A DNA stretch of 33,081 bases from Cytophagales bacterium (GTDB lineage: Bacteria; Bacteroidota; Bacteroidia; Cytophagales; Cyclobacteriaceae): contig JAKSDQ010000303.1 of NCBI GenBank assembly GCA_022360015.1, forward strand, positions 1-33,081, in the 5' to 3' direction. Shown one piece after another: positions 17,193 through 25,577 of the stretch; within the stretch, counting starts at the first letter, position 1; every line of letters begins with the position of its first letter. A program made the position numbers and the translations under genes. Under the pieces are notes generated by a model. It saw only the letters and a list, made by a program, of their open reading frames with translations. It did not search any database and was not told where the DNA came from.

Positions 17193-18458
17193 ATGAGAGT
17201 AACAGGATTTTTTATATTATGCTTATGGGTAACAAATCTGACAAATGCCCAGCGGAAGTTTGTAGAAATTAAAGGGATAGTGAAGGATAAGGAAAACAAA
17301 AACCCGCTGCACGGAGCTGTGTGCTTTTTTAAGAATAATGAACATGTCGGCCATGTAACTGATTCCAGCGGTCATTTTAAAATTAAATATCCCAAAGAAT
17401 TCAGTGATGATTCTTTAATGATCTCCATGTTGGGATATAATAGACAAAATGTGTCAGTCCGGTCATTAAGTTCCACAGATACGCTTGTTTTTCTCCTTGA
17501 AAGGAATGCCATTGTATTGAAGGATGTATTAATACAAAATGAGAAATTTGATCTAAAACAATTGGTGCTGAAGGCCATTGAAAGTATCCCAAAAAATTTC
17601 CCGGATAAACCTCATTTGCTGGAGGCATTTTACCGGAAGGTTTCCACACATAATCATCAATACACCCACCTGGAGGAAGCAGTGATTCGAATACAGGATT
17701 ATAATTATAAAATACTTCCCAACGCCTCGAAAATAGAAGTACTTGCCTACAGAGAAAGTAAGGATTGGGGCGATATAGACAGTATAACGGTGAAAATATT
17801 ATCTAAGACAAGAACAAGTGGATATAATAACTGGCAAACGGCATTCAACCCTCTCAGCAGATTGTATGAAAATAACAATATGAGGTTATTCAATCAAGAG
17901 GATACTCGCTTCCATCTTAAATCATTTAAAAAATATATGGACAGTTATTTAGCTGAAGTGGTCGATATATACACCGTAAATAACGATACTATTTTTCATA
18001 TTGCCTTCAATGATAGCGCATTTCCTGCGCCTCCTTCCGGAAGAAGCTATTTAAAAATTAACATGACAGACCATGCCATCATTGAATTTCAAATTTCAAG
18101 TCAGAGAAATGGTCACATATTTTATCGGAAATTATTTAAATTTCAGAAAACTGGGGGCCGTTATTATCCGAAATTCATAAAAGTAACCAAACCTCGTTTA
18201 ATCAACAGAGATATTGAGGATGGTGAGTATGATATTGCTACCATTTGGTTTGACAGTGTTAAAATCAAGAATTTTGAAAAAGTAAAACCAAAACATGTCA
18301 TTGACCGACTTGATAAGCAAGGACATAAAAAGCCAAATTACGATCCTGCATTTTGGCTGGATTTAAAAATGCTCGACAAATATCCCCTGGAACGGGGGGT
18401 ACGTAAAAGTTTGGAATCATACCAGCCATTAGAAGAACAATTTCAACTACATGAATAA
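17193..18458 (+). CDS. Secreted protein with carboxypeptidase-regulatory-like domain
   Basis: This 421-residue protein has a short Sec signal peptide (MRVTGFFILCLWVTNLTNAQ). Residues about 24-100 form a carboxypeptidase D regulatory-like beta-sandwich (VEIKGIVKDKENKNPLHGAV, DSSGHFKIKYP, ISMLGYN). The remaining 320 residues contain KLVLKAIESIPKNFPDKPHL-type sequence seen in many Bacteroidota proteins of unknown role with this domain. No catalytic motif was found. The start at 17193 has a weak AGGG upstream. The stop overlaps the start of the TlpA-like gene by 8 bp, so the two are translationally coupled. It lies beside the peptide export cluster but is divergently placed, and a link to that cluster is only suggested. 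Confidence 0.8.
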   Translation: MRVTGFFILCLWVTNLTNAQRKFVEIKGIVKDKENKNPLHGAVCFFKNNEHVGHVTDSSGHFKIKYPKEFSDDSLMISMLGYNRQNVSVRSLSSTDTLVFLLERNAIVLKDVLIQNEKFDLKQLVLKAIESIPKNFPDKPHLLEAFYRKVSTHNHQYTHLEEAVIRIQDYNYKILPNASKIEVLAYRESKDWGDIDSITVKILSKTRTSGYNNWQTAFNPLSRLYENNNMRLFNQEDTRFHLKSFKKYMDSYLAEVVDIYTVNNDTIFHIAFNDSAFPAPPSGRSYLKINMTDHAIIEFQISSQRNGHIFYRKLFKFQKTGGRYYPKFIKVTKPRLINRDIEDGEYDIATIWFDSVKIKNFEKVKPKHVIDRLDKQGHKKPNYDPAFWLDLKMLDKYPLERGVRKSLESYQPLEEQFQLHE

Positions 18459-19977
18459 TTTTATAACCAGCCATTTTTATGGGCGCATCAGGAAAGGTAT
18501 ATCGATCACCATCACAGTTTTTGTTACCATACTATGGCTCAACGGATGCAGAAATAATCGTCAAATAGAAAGTGATAAATCCAATAAAAAGACCATTGTC
18601 ATATTGTTTGATCCGGCTAGCATGGAAACTTTTTCCAGGCAATCTGCCAGCATCAAATACTTAGACGATAACCTGATCCCCTGTAATTATGCACTTAACC
18701 TATCGGCTGCCACAAAGGTGACCATTCAAACCCAGCGTGATTATTTAGATGTGGCTTACAAGGATAAAAGCCAGGTTACAGTACGTTTTTTAATGAAGAA
18801 TGGAGATAGCCTGCTACTTAGTCTGAAGCAAAAAAAGCCAGTTTTCACCTTGTTAAATCATCGCGCATTACCCACCTACGATCTCAACTATCACCACCTA
18901 AAAAATGACGCGCTTTACAACGGCAAATTGCCAGGAATTGAAGATTATTATTACCTGCATAGGGAAATTAACAGCCCATATTCTCTCTTAGCCGGCGATA
19001 AGGAGATGATCGAAGCACTGGAAAAGTTGAAGGAAAAAGCTTATTTAAATCTCAAACAGGAAAATATATTCATTGATTCGCTTGTAGTTAAAGGTTTAAT
19101 TTCCAAAGCACAGGGCGATTATTTCCAGTTGGAAAATTCATTTAATCTTGAAATCCTGGGTCTGTATCAACATGATGTCATCAATTTTTCTGATATTATG
19201 GCCGCAAAAAGGCTGCTTTCCGGCAAAACGTATCAGACAGACGATGGCGGGATCAATCTGTTGCATTATACTTTCTACGATGATTTGCTCGATCTTTATT
19301 ATCGGTATTTCTTATTACCCAAGATTGGAAAAAAGGTAAATACGGCACTCTATGACACCATTAGAGCTATCGACTATGTGGAAGAAAATGTCAAAAAATC
19401 CCTGTTATTGAAGTATTCGGACAATCTGCTACCCACACTGTCGGTTGAGGATAAAGAAAACTATCTTCATTTCTTTAGCAACGAGCCAGGCAATCAAACA
19501 TGGACAGATTATTTGGTTGATAAACATAGGGCAGTAAATATTTTTTCAGATGAATTAGAATTGACAGATGAAAATAACCATTCTTTTACGGCAGAATTAC
19601 TCCGTTTCGATAATAAAGGAAAATTGATGTATGTCGATATTTGGGCCGCCTGGTGTTTGCCATGTATCAAAGAAATACCCAATTCCGTGGCCCTTGCTAA
19701 TGAGTACCGACATGAGGCGGTGGCCTTTGTCTATTTATCCCTCGATCAAGATGTCAATCATTGGATAAGTGCAGAAAAAGAGTATTTTCATGAAGAAAGG
19801 CAACAAAGCTACTTTATAGATAGTTTGAATCAGGTATCGATTAGAGAGGTATTTGGGATAAAATCTATCCCTCGTTATTTATTATATGACAAGCAAGGAC
19901 AGTTGATTCACAATAATGCCCCGCGGCCAGGTTCGATGGAAATAAGAAAATTAATGGATCAATACCTTAAGGAATAA
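18451..19977 (+). CDS. TlpA-like thioredoxin-fold lipoprotein
   Basis: This 508-residue protein has a lipoprotein signal with lipobox LNGC (C33), so it is anchored facing the periplasm. Residues about 50-360 are an alpha-helical region I cannot assign. The C-terminal thioredoxin-like domain (about 365-505) has the redox motif W-C402-L-P-C405 preceded by VDIWAAW and followed by KEIPN, plus the cis-Pro loop IKSIPRYLLYDKQG. Such proteins reduce or isomerise disulfides in the Bacteroidota periplasm. Its start overlaps the previous gene by 8 bp. It converges with the glycosyltransferase gene. The thioredoxin function is well supported; the substrate is unknown. Confidence 0.87.
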   Translation: MNNFITSHFYGRIRKGISITITVFVTILWLNGCRNNRQIESDKSNKKTIVILFDPASMETFSRQSASIKYLDDNLIPCNYALNLSAATKVTIQTQRDYLDVAYKDKSQVTVRFLMKNGDSLLLSLKQKKPVFTLLNHRALPTYDLNYHHLKNDALYNGKLPGIEDYYYLHREINSPYSLLAGDKEMIEALEKLKEKAYLNLKQENIFIDSLVVKGLISKAQGDYFQLENSFNLEILGLYQHDVINFSDIMAAKRLLSGKTYQTDDGGINLLHYTFYDDLLDLYYRYFLLPKIGKKVNTALYDTIRAIDYVEENVKKSLLLKYSDNLLPTLSVEDKENYLHFFSNEPGNQTWTDYLVDKHRAVNIFSDELELTDENNHSFTAELLRFDNKGKLMYVDIWAAWCLPCIKEIPNSVALANEYRHEAVAFVYLSLDQDVNHWISAEKEYFHEERQQSYFIDSLNQVSIREVFGIKSIPRYLLYDKQGQLIHNNAPRPGSMEIRKLMDQYLKE

Positions 19978-20145
19978 TGCAACTATATTTATACTATCGT
20001 GTCTCAAAATAAGATTCTCAGCTTTTGAAATGAGCTAATTACAAACAATTTTATGCGATGACCCACTGATCAAGCTGCCTTATCTGAGCAAATTCCCAGG
20101 ATAATGTGGGATTGCATTTCCCTCATTCCCAAGTATTGATAACTG

Positions 20146-20754
20146 CTAAAAAGGATGCGTATACCCTTCATTGGATCTGGTAATGTTATCAGGCAATCCC
20201 TGATAGCCATTTTTGGGATAGGGTCGATGTTGCATGTTTACCACGACGAGTTGGTTGAACCTGATTGTTCCATATGGATATATATGCCAAAACTTTTCAC
20301 ACATGCGCTCACTTGAGAACCACCAGTTCACCTCATCCGGATCCAACGAATAAGGCAATACTTCTTTGGCACAATCTTGTCGAATCGCCATGAAACAGTG
20401 GTCAATGTATTTTACCTCCTCCGATAAATTTTGCGAACAGTGATACCACTGGTGTTGGACGAAAGGGGCTACCCGTGATGCCTGGTTGGCAGCCAATAGT
20501 CGTTCGAAGGTTTCCAGGGAAAAGTAAAGTCTTAAGTCATCATCCAAAAAAATGTAGTAGTCATAATGCCCTTTTTCCATAGCCCTTTTCAGCAGTTCAT
20601 TACGTCCTGAAGCCCAGGTAGAATTTGGGAAATGAAAACTGTTATCGGTTTGTACAAATTCCTTTTGCCATTGTAATAATATGACATCTCGATTGGCTGG
20701 GATCTCATAAGGTATTTCAGGGCTATCAGATTGAATAAGGTATATACAGTTCAT
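20146..20754 (-). CDS. Small GT-A-type glycosyltransferase-like protein
   Basis: This 202-residue protein from ATG 20754 has no signal peptide, so it is probably cytoplasmic. The segment STWASGRNELL (45-55) followed by YDYYIFLDDDLRL with D71-D72-D73 is typical of GT-A transferases, where the Asp triad binds a metal and the nucleotide sugar. The C-terminal half has conserved-looking Cys, His and Trp residues (VQHQWYHC, VNWWFSSERMCEKFW) but no family I can name. It is short for a full GT-A enzyme, though the frame is intact. It is 158 bp downstream of a TlpA gene and near a precursor peptide, so it might glycosylate that peptide; a role in surface glycans is equally possible. Confidence 0.6.
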   Translation of the reverse strand: MNCIYLIQSDSPEIPYEIPANRDVILLQWQKEFVQTDNSFHFPNSTWASGRNELLKRAMEKGHYDYYIFLDDDLRLYFSLETFERLLAANQASRVAPFVQHQWYHCSQNLSEEVKYIDHCFMAIRQDCAKEVLPYSLDPDEVNWWFSSERMCEKFWHIYPYGTIRFNQLVVVNMQHRPYPKNGYQGLPDNITRSNEGYTHPF

Positions 20755-20912
20755 GATTTATAATATTTGTTATAAGTGACCTCAGTATATTTTATACCGT
20801 GATAATTTTATGGGTTTTTTATTTTTTTTGGGTTCCGGTAATCACCTTTAAAGGTCTGAACAAATCGTTACAGCCACTCTGTAAAAAGAGAATGGATATT
20901 TTAACTTTGGGT

Positions 20913-21824
20913 TTAGGATTTGATTAACGGTAATAACTTCCTTATGGCCTGATACATATCTTCGATTGATTTACTCGAATAACCGCTTTTAACGAATCTT
21001 ACTTTGCCGTACGGATCAATAATAACATGGGTAGGAAAGTTATGGATTCCGAGCTGTTGGATGGAAAATGAACTTGAATTAGGTATAATATTATAATTAA
21101 ACTTCTTTTTTTCGAGAAAATGCTCAAGAACAAACCGGTTGTCATTCGCAAATGCCAAAAAAATGACCCCATCATCCTTGAAGGTGTTGGCTAATTTATT
21201 AAGTTCCGGAATTTCTTTGATACAGGGCTTGCAGCCCACAAACCAAAAATTCAATACAATAACCTTGTTATCGAACATATCGCTTTCCCAGATTTTATTA
21301 TTGATATCGGAAAAGTGTATGTCAGGAAAATCCATATTTATACTGATCTTTCCTATCCGGGTTTCGTTTCCTGCAATATTACTTTCATTCATTTTTAAAG
21401 TTTCCAAATCCAAAACCCGGCCAGTCTTAGCTGATTTAAGCGGGGTTTTTGTTTTGCCATTTCTCATTACTATCCTGATGATTGTGGAATCATATACTGT
21501 GGTGTCAATCTCAAATTCTATGCCCCTTCTAACATCCTCATGCCCACCGGAATATTTTTTATTCGCTATGTAGGCTTCGACACCATTCAAATTTAACAGC
21601 CCATCATCCATTAGTTTTAAGGATGAATCACCGGCATAGTATTTTACATTTAAATGCTCGAGAACAAGGTCATTTTTTAGCTCAGAAAGATTATGATAGA
21701 ATGAGGAATACAGTTTGCCATTGTTTAATTTAACCATTAAATAATAGGCATAGTGCTGAGTTGTTTGACTTAAACATACATTGGTTATCATAAATGTGGC
21801 TAAAAATAATGGGGCTTTTTTCAT
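20913..21824 (-). CDS. TlpA family thioredoxin-like protein
   Basis: This is a 303-residue protein from ATG 21824, where a clean Sec signal begins (MKKAPLFLATFMITNVCLSQ). An in-frame ATG at 21863 is possible and adds 13 residues. The N-terminal 150 residues are unassigned. The C-terminal domain (about 160-300) is a TlpA/AhpC-TSA thioredoxin fold with F-W-F-V-G-C198-K-P-C201 and the cis-Pro loop HNFPTHVIIDPYGKVRFVKSG. It acts on thiols in the periplasm. It lies directly downstream of a precursor peptide whose core has four cysteines, so oxidation or proofreading of that peptide's disulfides is a reasonable inference. The second TlpA-like protein (18451-19977) faces it across the glycosyltransferase gene. 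Confidence 0.85.
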   Translation of the reverse strand: MKKAPLFLATFMITNVCLSQTTQHYAYYLMVKLNNGKLYSSFYHNLSELKNDLVLEHLNVKYYAGDSSLKLMDDGLLNLNGVEAYIANKKYSGGHEDVRRGIEFEIDTTVYDSTIIRIVMRNGKTKTPLKSAKTGRVLDLETLKMNESNIAGNETRIGKISINMDFPDIHFSDINNKIWESDMFDNKVIVLNFWFVGCKPCIKEIPELNKLANTFKDDGVIFLAFANDNRFVLEHFLEKKKFNYNIIPNSSSFSIQQLGIHNFPTHVIIDPYGKVRFVKSGYSSKSIEDMYQAIRKLLPLIKS

Positions 21825-22016
21825 GCTGATTCTGTTGATATAATAAATTAATTTAGCTTTCATTTTCTTGATTCAATTGGCACTTACCTGTCCTTCGGAT
21901 AAACTATTCCGGTAATTTTCAGATGACAGGTTTCATGAAGCATGAGCCACTTTTTTTCAAAGAAAAGCAGCTCATATGTATTTGGTAGAAACAAATTAAT
22001 AGAATAAGCATAACAG

Positions 22017-22265
22017 TTATTGCAACGCGGTAACGCAGGTATCTGTTCCTTGTCCACCACTGCAGTCATAATAAAGCCAACCTTCATGAGTCATAATGAA
22101 GTCACAGGTCCCGGCCCCTGATTGCGTACTTCCCCCGTGCTCCTCCGGAGTACAGGTTCTCAGTCCTCCCGAACCCCCTTTAAAAGTTATAAGCTCATTT
22201 TGGCCCAACATTTTTCCGGGCATTAGTTTCAGTTTACCAAGTTTCTTTAATTTTCTCATTTCCAT
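22017..22265 (-). CDS. Double-glycine leader precursor peptide with four-cysteine core
   Basis: This is an 82-residue peptide from ATG 22265; ATG 22259 is also possible, and a longer frame starts with GTG at 22283. Residues 1-31 form a leader rich in Lys and Leu (MRKLKKLGKLKL) that ends NELITFKGG, the pattern of the Bacteroidota 'GG' natural-product precursors cut by C39 peptidases after Gly-Gly. The predicted core, 32-82, is 51 residues, rich in Gly, Ser and Thr with Cys at 38, 54, 68 and 77. A second GG at 33-34 offers an alternative cut. The C39 exporter and HlyD adaptor lie beyond the transposon; a TlpA thioredoxin and a glycosyltransferase follow. No lanthionine, radical-SAM or cyclodehydratase gene is visible. 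Disulfide and possibly glycan modification are inferred. Confidence 0.78.
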   Translation of the reverse strand: MEMRKLKKLGKLKLMPGKMLGQNELITFKGGSGGLRTCTPEEHGGSTQSGAGTCDFIMTHEGWLYYDCSGGQGTDTCVTALQ

Positions 22266-22346
22266 ATTAATTCTATTTGACACCTACTCTATTCGGTTTT
22301 CGGCTTTCCCGGATGTATCCTTGACACGCATAAAAGGATCATCAAC

Positions 22347-22442
22347 ATGAAGTTAGACAGTCCGGGTATATTATTTTTATACCGGAATAATTTCTTTGAA
22401 TTTTTCAAACTTTTTGTTGATATTACTTGTCACTTTACTTAA
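22347..22442 (+). other. 31-codon frame fused to the transposon end, similar to part of 29382-29585
   Basis: The frame reads MKLDSPGILFLYRNNFFEFF and continues to LFVDIT, then four codons supplied by the transposon's left end. Removing the transposon and one target copy puts a TAA directly after the last native codon (27 codons). The DSPGI-FL-F-F-FV pattern matches NSPGI-FL-F-F-FV in the frame at 29382-29585 with one 3-base gap. It lies upstream of and divergent from the precursor gene, so the shared stretch may equally be a regulatory element. Confidence 0.35.
22422..22427. repeat. Target-site duplication, left copy
   Basis: ATTACT directly abuts the left end of the transposon and recurs at 28599-28604 directly after the right end. 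A 6-bp duplication fits the 5- to 7-bp range I know for Tn552/Tn5053-type elements. Confidence 0.85.
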
Positions 22443-22445
22443 TAA
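22428..22445 (+). repeat. Transposon left terminal inverted repeat
   Basis: TGTCACTTTACTTAATAA matches exactly the reverse complement of 28581-28598. It starts with TGT as in Tn7/Mu-type ends. The next 30 bp resemble the right end less exactly. Motifs of the form TAAATAAGC (near 22466-22474) and ATAAATAGC (near 22488-22496) repeat inward, as expected of multiple TniA binding sites. Confidence 0.93.
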
Positions 22446-22607
22446 TTGAGCCATTTTTTTACGAGGTAAATAAGCCTTTTTCATAAGATAAATAGCTACT
22501 TTATTAAGTTACATCAAAATTCTCCATCTCCATTTTCCTAAAAAAGGGTTGGATGTATATATCCTTTTCAATTAATATATACTTTTGGAGGGATAAAAAT
22601 AGATATT

Positions 22608-23168
22608 TCAACCTTTTTGACTTTCCTTTAAATAGCTATACAACGTGGGTTTTGATATACCCATCACTTCACAGATTTTTTTGACAGACATTTTTTTCTC
22701 ATGATAAAGATCGACAACAATTTTTCTATCCTCAGCATCTAAAGACTTCCGTCTTCCCCCTAAGCGCCCACGTGCACGGGCTGCGGCTAAGCCTGCCTGT
22801 GTTCGTTCTATAATCAGATTCCGTTCAAATTCAGCTAAAGCACCAAAAATGTGAAAGATCAGTTTGCCGGTAGAAGTCGAAGTGTCAATAGATTCCTGGA
22901 GGCTTTTAAGTCCTGCATTTTTCTCTTCAAGATAATTGACCCATTCTATCAAATCTTTGAGCGAACGACCTAATCGATCCAATCTCCATACTACCAAAGT
23001 ATCACTTTTACGGAGCAATTTTTTGATTTGCTTTAATCCTGTGCGTTCTGCAACAGTGCCACTTACTTTATCTATAATTACTTCCTCACAACCAGCGTGC
23101 TTTAAGGCATCGATTTGCAAATCCAAATTTTGGTCATGTGTGGAAACTCGGGCATATCCAATATTCAT
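22608..23168 (-). CDS. Serine recombinase, transposon resolvase
   Basis: This 186-residue protein from ATG 23168 is a resolvase/invertase family member that would resolve cointegrates made during replicative transposition. The catalytic domain has Y-A-R-V-S9-T with the nucleophilic Ser9, VVWRLDRLGRSLKDL (about 60-75), and the dimer helix GALAEFERNLIIERTQAGL (about 110-128). The C-terminal HTH is MSVKKICEVMGISKPTLYSY (about 159-178). It is divergent from tniA; the shared 161-bp gap is the likely place for the res site, as in Tn552. It ends 180 bp from the left end of the element. Confidence 0.93.
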   Translation of the reverse strand: MNIGYARVSTHDQNLDLQIDALKHAGCEEVIIDKVSGTVAERTGLKQIKKLLRKSDTLVVWRLDRLGRSLKDLIEWVNYLEEKNAGLKSLQESIDTSTSTGKLIFHIFGALAEFERNLIIERTQAGLAAARARGRLGGRRKSLDAEDRKIVVDLYHEKKMSVKKICEVMGISKPTLYSYLKESQKG

Positions 23169-23329
23169 CAAAATTGTTTATCAAAAAGTAAAATAACTCA
23201 TCCAAAGATAATTATTTTTTACTTTGATTTCTTAACCGAGTTTATTATCACTAAATTAGCTTATAACTCCAGTTATTTATTTTCAATAAAGAAGGTAAAG
23301 AAAACCCTCGTTTTCTTTACTGTTTTCCT
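23169..23329. promoter_or_regulatory. Divergent resolvase/tniA promoter region and probable res site
   Basis: This 161-bp AT-rich gap lies between divergent resolvase and transposase genes. It holds short inverted segments such as AGTAAAATAA near 23180 and TTATTTTTTACTTT near 23212. In Tn552-type elements the resolvase acts on a res site in this position. Individual resolvase sites could not be delimited by eye. Confidence 0.45.
23295..23320 (+). promoter_or_regulatory. Perfect hairpin just upstream of tniA start codon
   Basis: GTAAAGAAAAC at 23295-23305 and GTTTTCTTTAC at 23310-23320 form a perfect 11-bp inverted repeat with a CCTC loop, 9 bp before the tniA ATG. It could act in mRNA to hide the start site and limit transposase synthesis, block read-through from outside, or be a protein-binding operator or res subsite. 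The structure is certain; the role is inferred. Confidence 0.7.
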
Positions 23330-24775
23330 ATGAATAAGACTCACCCTAACTCTGCCATGGATAGGTTTCAGATTATCCGTCCTTATCTGGAAGACGAGAT
23401 CACACTATCCAGGTTATCAAAAACAACTCGATTTTCATTGAGCACTTTGAAAAGATGGGTTACTCTGTACAAAAATGATGGACTGTCAGGCTTGACTCGT
23501 AAAGCAAGATCCGATAAAGACACCAGACGTCATATTACTCCTGAGATGGAACAATTGGTAGAAGCAATAGTTTTGAAAAAACCATCCCTCACTTTAGCTG
23601 CAGTTCATAGAAAAATATCAGATATAGCCAGGAGAATGGGAATTCGGGAACCAACATATCGGGTGGTTTGGTTGATTGCCCAGCGAATCGATCCTGGACT
23701 AATTAAGCTTGCACATGAAGGAAGCAAAGCCTATGACCAGAAGTTTGAGTTAATCATTCGAAGGGAAGCAAGCGCATCAAATGAGATCTGGCAAGCTGAT
23801 CACACACTTTTAGATATTCTATTGATTGATGAAAAAGGGAACGCCCGAAAGCCTTGGTTAACGACGATTATAGATGATTATAGCAGGGCAATATGCGGAT
23901 ACTATTTATCCTTCGATCACCCCACAGCAATGAATACGGCCCTTGCACTTCGTCAGGCCATATGGAGGAAGAAAGATCCAAGCTGGTATATATGCGGCAT
24001 CCCTGGTATTCTATACTCTGATAATGGTAGTGATTTTACTTCTAAACATATTTCCCAGGTAGCTGCTGATCTAAAAATTCAACTCATAAATTCCATTCCT
24101 GGTAAGCCTCAAGGGAGAGGGCGAATTGAAAGGTTTTTTTTAACAGTCAATCAACTTTTTTTAATGAATCTCCCAGGTTATGCCCCGTCTGGGACCATCA
24201 ATGTAAAAGCAGAATTGATCCTGTCAAAATTCACACATTTGCTTGAACAGTTTGTAGTTCATGAATATCATCAAAGATCACATTCTGGTATAGGTAAGTC
24301 TCCAATGGAGCGTTGGATAGGAAAAGGGTTTTTACCTCAAATGCCCCAATCCCTGGAGCTTTTGGATCTATTATTACTAACGGTAGTACGACCCCGTAAG
24401 GTTAGACGAGATGGAATCCATTTTCAGAATTACATTTATATGGAGCCTACATTGGCTGCTTATGTTGGAGAAACTGTAAATATCCGATACGACCCCAGAG
24501 ATTTGGGAGAAATCCGAATTTATCATCAGGGATTATTCCTTTGCAGAGCAATATGTCAAGAACTAGCCGATCAAACAATCAGTCTGAAAGACATCATTGG
24601 AGCTCGCCAAAAGCGAAAGAGAGAATTACGTAAACGTATAGAGGAAAGAAAATCGCTTGCAGATGTCTTATTTGCCTCACTTGAGCCTATTTCGGACGAG
24701 GGATCTAAATCAGTCACCAATGCTGTTGTAGATAAACCGAAAAAAAATAAACTTAAAAGATACGATCATGACTAA
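23330..24775 (+). CDS. tniA: TniA-type DDE transposase (Tn552 p480-like)
   Basis: This 481-residue transposase of the retroviral-integrase superfamily makes the DNA cuts and strand transfers at the element ends. The N-terminal HTH domain is about 13-60 (LSRLSKTTRFSLSTLKRWV). The catalytic core has D157 (IWQADHTLLD), D231 (YSDNGSDFTS) and E267 (GRGRIERFF), with the usual 35-residue D-E spacing. The Mu-transposase-like C-terminal domain follows from about 345, and the tail is Lys/Arg-rich. All three catalytic acids and the length are intact, so activity is plausible. The stop overlaps the start of tniB by 8 bp, implying coupled translation. Confidence 0.94.
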   Translation: MNKTHPNSAMDRFQIIRPYLEDEITLSRLSKTTRFSLSTLKRWVTLYKNDGLSGLTRKARSDKDTRRHITPEMEQLVEAIVLKKPSLTLAAVHRKISDIARRMGIREPTYRVVWLIAQRIDPGLIKLAHEGSKAYDQKFELIIRREASASNEIWQADHTLLDILLIDEKGNARKPWLTTIIDDYSRAICGYYLSFDHPTAMNTALALRQAIWRKKDPSWYICGIPGILYSDNGSDFTSKHISQVAADLKIQLINSIPGKPQGRGRIERFFLTVNQLFLMNLPGYAPSGTINVKAELILSKFTHLLEQFVVHEYHQRSHSGIGKSPMERWIGKGFLPQMPQSLELLDLLLLTVVRPRKVRRDGIHFQNYIYMEPTLAAYVGETVNIRYDPRDLGEIRIYHQGLFLCRAICQELADQTISLKDIIGARQKRKRELRKRIEERKSLADVLFASLEPISDEGSKSVTNAVVDKPKKNKLKRYDHD

Positions 24776-25577
24776 TTCTACAGTTCGAAAATACCCGGAA
24801 TTTATTGTTACCAAAACATACAGACGTTTCGAAGAGTTTTGTAATGCTTGTCATAAAGAAAAATACATAGGACTTTGCTATGGCCCTCCAGGTGTTGGAA
24901 AGACACTTTCTGCCAGGTACTATACGAAAAGGCATATTATGGAAGATCAAGCCGTCATTTCCTTTGAGCATTTTCCTGATGAATTAACCACCTGTAGGTC
25001 AATTCTAATTACTCCTTCCATCACCACTACACCAAGGCTTTTGTTAAGTGATATTGGTAAAAGTGAAGTCCATCTCAACTATGTGGTAAGTTTTGCACAA
25101 TATGATTTGGGGGTCCCGCTTGATCAGAGAAAGATAGCAGATTACTGTGAATTAATAATTGTCGATGAAGCAGATCGTTTGAAAACTGAGAGCATTGAAG
25201 CACTAAGAGAAATTTATGATCAAAGAGATTTAGGACTCATTTTAATTGGGATGCCAGGCTTTGAAAAACGTCTTTCCAGATACCCTCAATTATATTCCCG
25301 AATAGGGTTTGCACATCACTATACAACTCTTAGTAATGCAGAGACTCAGTTTATTTTAGAAACCCATGGAAAAAAATTAGGAATTGAGTTTAGATTTGAT
25401 GACTTTACTGCAAAGGAAGCTTTAGCAGCTATTATCAGGATTACACAAGGGAACTTTCGTTTGATTAATCGAATGTTACGCCAAATAGAGCGTATTCTTG
25501 ATATCAATGACTTAAACCACATTAACAAAGAAGTGGTAGAAGCAGCTAGGGAATGCCTGGTTATTGGAAGTTATTGA
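24768..25577 (+). CDS. tniB: TniB-type AAA+ ATPase for target selection
   Basis: This 269-residue TnsC/TniB/MuB-like ATPase would bind target DNA and activate TniA. It has a Walker A GPPGVGKT (39-46), a Walker B LIIVDEAD with D133-E134, a sensor-like LILIGMPGFEKRL (about 159-171) and a C-terminal helical domain with TQGNFRLINRMLRQIERI (about 226-243). Its length is close to the 271 residues recalled for Tn552 p271. It overlaps tniA by 8 bp. No tniQ follows, so target choice must be made by TniA and TniB alone. Confidence 0.94.
   Translation: MTNSTVRKYPEFIVTKTYRRFEEFCNACHKEKYIGLCYGPPGVGKTLSARYYTKRHIMEDQAVISFEHFPDELTTCRSILITPSITTTPRLLLSDIGKSEVHLNYVVSFAQYDLGVPLDQRKIADYCELIIVDEADRLKTESIEALREIYDQRDLGLILIGMPGFEKRLSRYPQLYSRIGFAHHYTTLSNAETQFILETHGKKLGIEFRFDDFTAKEALAAIIRITQGNFRLINRMLRQIERILDINDLNHINKEVVEAARECLVIGSY

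Noticed and set aside
21139-21573. 144-codon plus-strand frame
   Set aside because: Entirely antisense to the TlpA gene with hydrophobic low-information product; shadow of the real gene.
21884-22087. 67-codon minus-strand frame overlapping the precursor peptide
   Set aside because: Out of frame with the well-supported precursor and lacking any leader or domain; most likely a shadow.
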